From Eubacterium sp. (GTDB lineage Bacteria; Bacillota; Clostridia; Lachnospirales; Lachnospiraceae), in assembly GCA_024681495.1 (NCBI GenBank), contig JAILAS010000178.1, positions 1 through 10,334 on the forward strand: 10,334 bases of DNA. The letters are read 5' to 3'. This document shows positions 9,523 through 10,334 of the stretch, in pieces. Positions within the stretch are counted from its first letter, which is position 1; the number at the start of each line of letters is the position of its first letter. The notes beneath the pieces were generated by a model. That model had not been told where the DNA came from. It did no database searches and saw only the letters and a list, made by a program, of their open reading frames with translations. The translations under genes were made by a program, and so were the position numbers.

Positions 9523-10233
9523 ATGGCATCAATTTTTCAGGACAAAACCAGAAGGGGAACATCTGCAGACTACACGGGCAGGCTTACTGCCAAGGCGCTC
9601 AGCGAGAGGCTCGAGGCCATCGACGAGAAGCTCGATGACATCCTGAGCATGGCCGAGGTCGACGACCTGGACGATGAGTACGTTGGCCTCACGCCCGACG
9701 AGATGCTCGAGGACATACACGACGGCACCGAGAGGATCATGGAAGAGGTAGTTGCTCTTCGCGATAAGATGGATTCCGTATCGGAGAACAATAAGGACGG
9801 CGAGGAGCTTGCTGCCGTTCGCGATAAGGTGGATGCCATGTCAGAGCCCGCCGATTACAGCGGTGAGTTTGCGGCTGTGAAGGAGCAGATCGAGGCATTG
9901 TCGGCCAAGATCGACAACATAAAGGCGCTGACAGTGGGCGGCGGCGAATCGGGCGTGGACGCGCAGTCCATGCAGGTCCTGAAGGAGGAGCTGGGCGACA
10001 AGTTCCACACCGAGAGCGTATCCATGTACAGGAACCTGAAGACCGACGTGGAGCAGCTCGGAGCCGTGGTCAAGGAGACCCAGACCTCGGTGGAGGAGGA
10101 CATCCGCCCCGTCAAGGGCGCCAAGGGTGCCGCAGCGTGGGCGCTAGTGTTCGGGATCCTGAACTTCATCCTCCTGGGCGGCTACATCCTTTACGACCTG
10201 GGATTCTACGAGTACATCATAAGCCAGATGTAG
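9523..10233 (+). CDS. Unrecognised acidic helical protein with C-terminal membrane anchor
   Basis: I do not recognise this 236-residue protein. It has no signal peptide. The body is acidic and predicted helical or coiled coil: LSERLEAIDEKLDDIL at 26-41, three 20-residue repeats at 74-133 (VALRDKMDSVSE, AAVRDKVDAMSE and AAVKEQIEALSA at the same place in each), and a further helix at about 146-195. A basic patch (RPVKGAKG, 195-202) precedes one hydrophobic segment (about 203-224, GAAAWALVFGILNFILLGG) with a short tail, so the body should face the cytoplasm. The start at 9523 is preferred because AAAGGGGA (9511-9518) precedes it; an in-frame ATG at 9499, which would add eight residues, has no ribosome binding site. 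It follows the alarmone synthetase by 25 bases, so co-transcription is likely, but no function is inferred. Confidence 0.85.
   Translation: MASIFQDKTRRGTSADYTGRLTAKALSERLEAIDEKLDDILSMAEVDDLDDEYVGLTPDEMLEDIHDGTERIMEEVVALRDKMDSVSENNKDGEELAAVRDKVDAMSEPADYSGEFAAVKEQIEALSAKIDNIKALTVGGGESGVDAQSMQVLKEELGDKFHTESVSMYRNLKTDVEQLGAVVKETQTSVEEDIRPVKGAKGAAAWALVFGILNFILLGGYILYDLGFYEYIISQM
9742..9921 (+). repeat. Three tandem 60-bp repeats inside the membrane-anchored protein gene
   Basis: Units lie at 9742-9801, 9802-9861 and 9862-9921, each exactly 20 codons. Units 1 and 2 agree at 34 of the first 45 bases and share TTCGCGATAAG exactly 60 bases apart. Unit 3 keeps the protein pattern (hydrophobic-A-x-hydrophobic-K/R-x-x-hydrophobic-D/E) with more base changes. 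Confidence 0.75.
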
Positions 10234-10334
10234 GCGGGATGTGGCTGAGTTTCGGTCCGTCCAGGGAGTCGGGAATGTACATGTGACCCGGCGCCGGAAC
10301 GATAAATGTAAATAGGATATTTGTTTACGCAATT
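10234..10334. other. Short non-coding tail at the window edge
   Basis: I see no gene here and no clear terminator for the upstream operon. There is a perfect 10-base palindrome, CCGGCGCCGG (10288-10297), not followed by T residues, and an 8-base palindrome, ATGTACAT (10275-10282). From about 10300 the sequence turns AT-rich, which would suit a promoter for a gene beyond the window, but no pair of boxes is convincing. Confidence 0.5.

Overview
The window looks like a chromosomal core region of a GC-rich Firmicute of the class Clostridia, plausibly in or near the Lachnospiraceae. The reasons are the gene order gdpP-rplI-dnaB, the pairing of dnaE with pfkA, a clostridial-type 2[4Fe-4S] ferredoxin, AGGAGG-type ribosome binding sites, and a codon habit that is G/C-ending but uses AGG (Arg) and ATA (Ile) freely. 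The lineage is an inference from these features; no rRNA gene or other marker is present.

Layout: (1) 3-3193, + strand: the 3' part of the c-di-AMP phosphodiesterase gene gdpP (its 5' part lies outside the window), then rplI (ribosomal protein L9), overlapping gdpP by ATGA, then dnaB (replicative helicase). This operon ends in a hairpin at 3205-3238 that should work in both directions. (2) 3241-3414, - strand: a 57-residue ferredoxin gene, convergent with dnaB and divergent from dnaE. (3) 3415-3541: a divergent promoter region for the ferredoxin gene and dnaE. (4) 3542-10233, + strand: dnaE (DNA polymerase III alpha), pfkA (6-phosphofructokinase, with its own leader and possible promoter), a SpoU/TrmH-family RNA 2'-O-methyltransferase overlapping pfkA by ATGA, a RelP/YwaC-like small alarmone synthetase, and an unrecognised acidic, helix-rich protein with one C-terminal membrane segment. 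The last 101 bases hold no gene.

Together the genes cover replication (helicase, polymerase), translation (L9, RNA methylation), the committed step of glycolysis, and the metabolism of two nucleotide second messengers: c-di-AMP (gdpP) and (p)ppGpp (the RelP-like enzyme). Most of the window is ordinary housekeeping sequence.

I did not find a clear new multi-gene system. The items most worth a second look are the unrecognised membrane-anchored protein with three 20-residue repeats directly downstream of the alarmone synthetase gene; a consensus extended -10 element placed so that dnaE mRNA would start at the A of its ATG (leaderless); a 7-3-7 palindrome inside the ferredoxin promoter; and a near-consensus Fur-box-like sequence inside the AT-rich start of dnaE.
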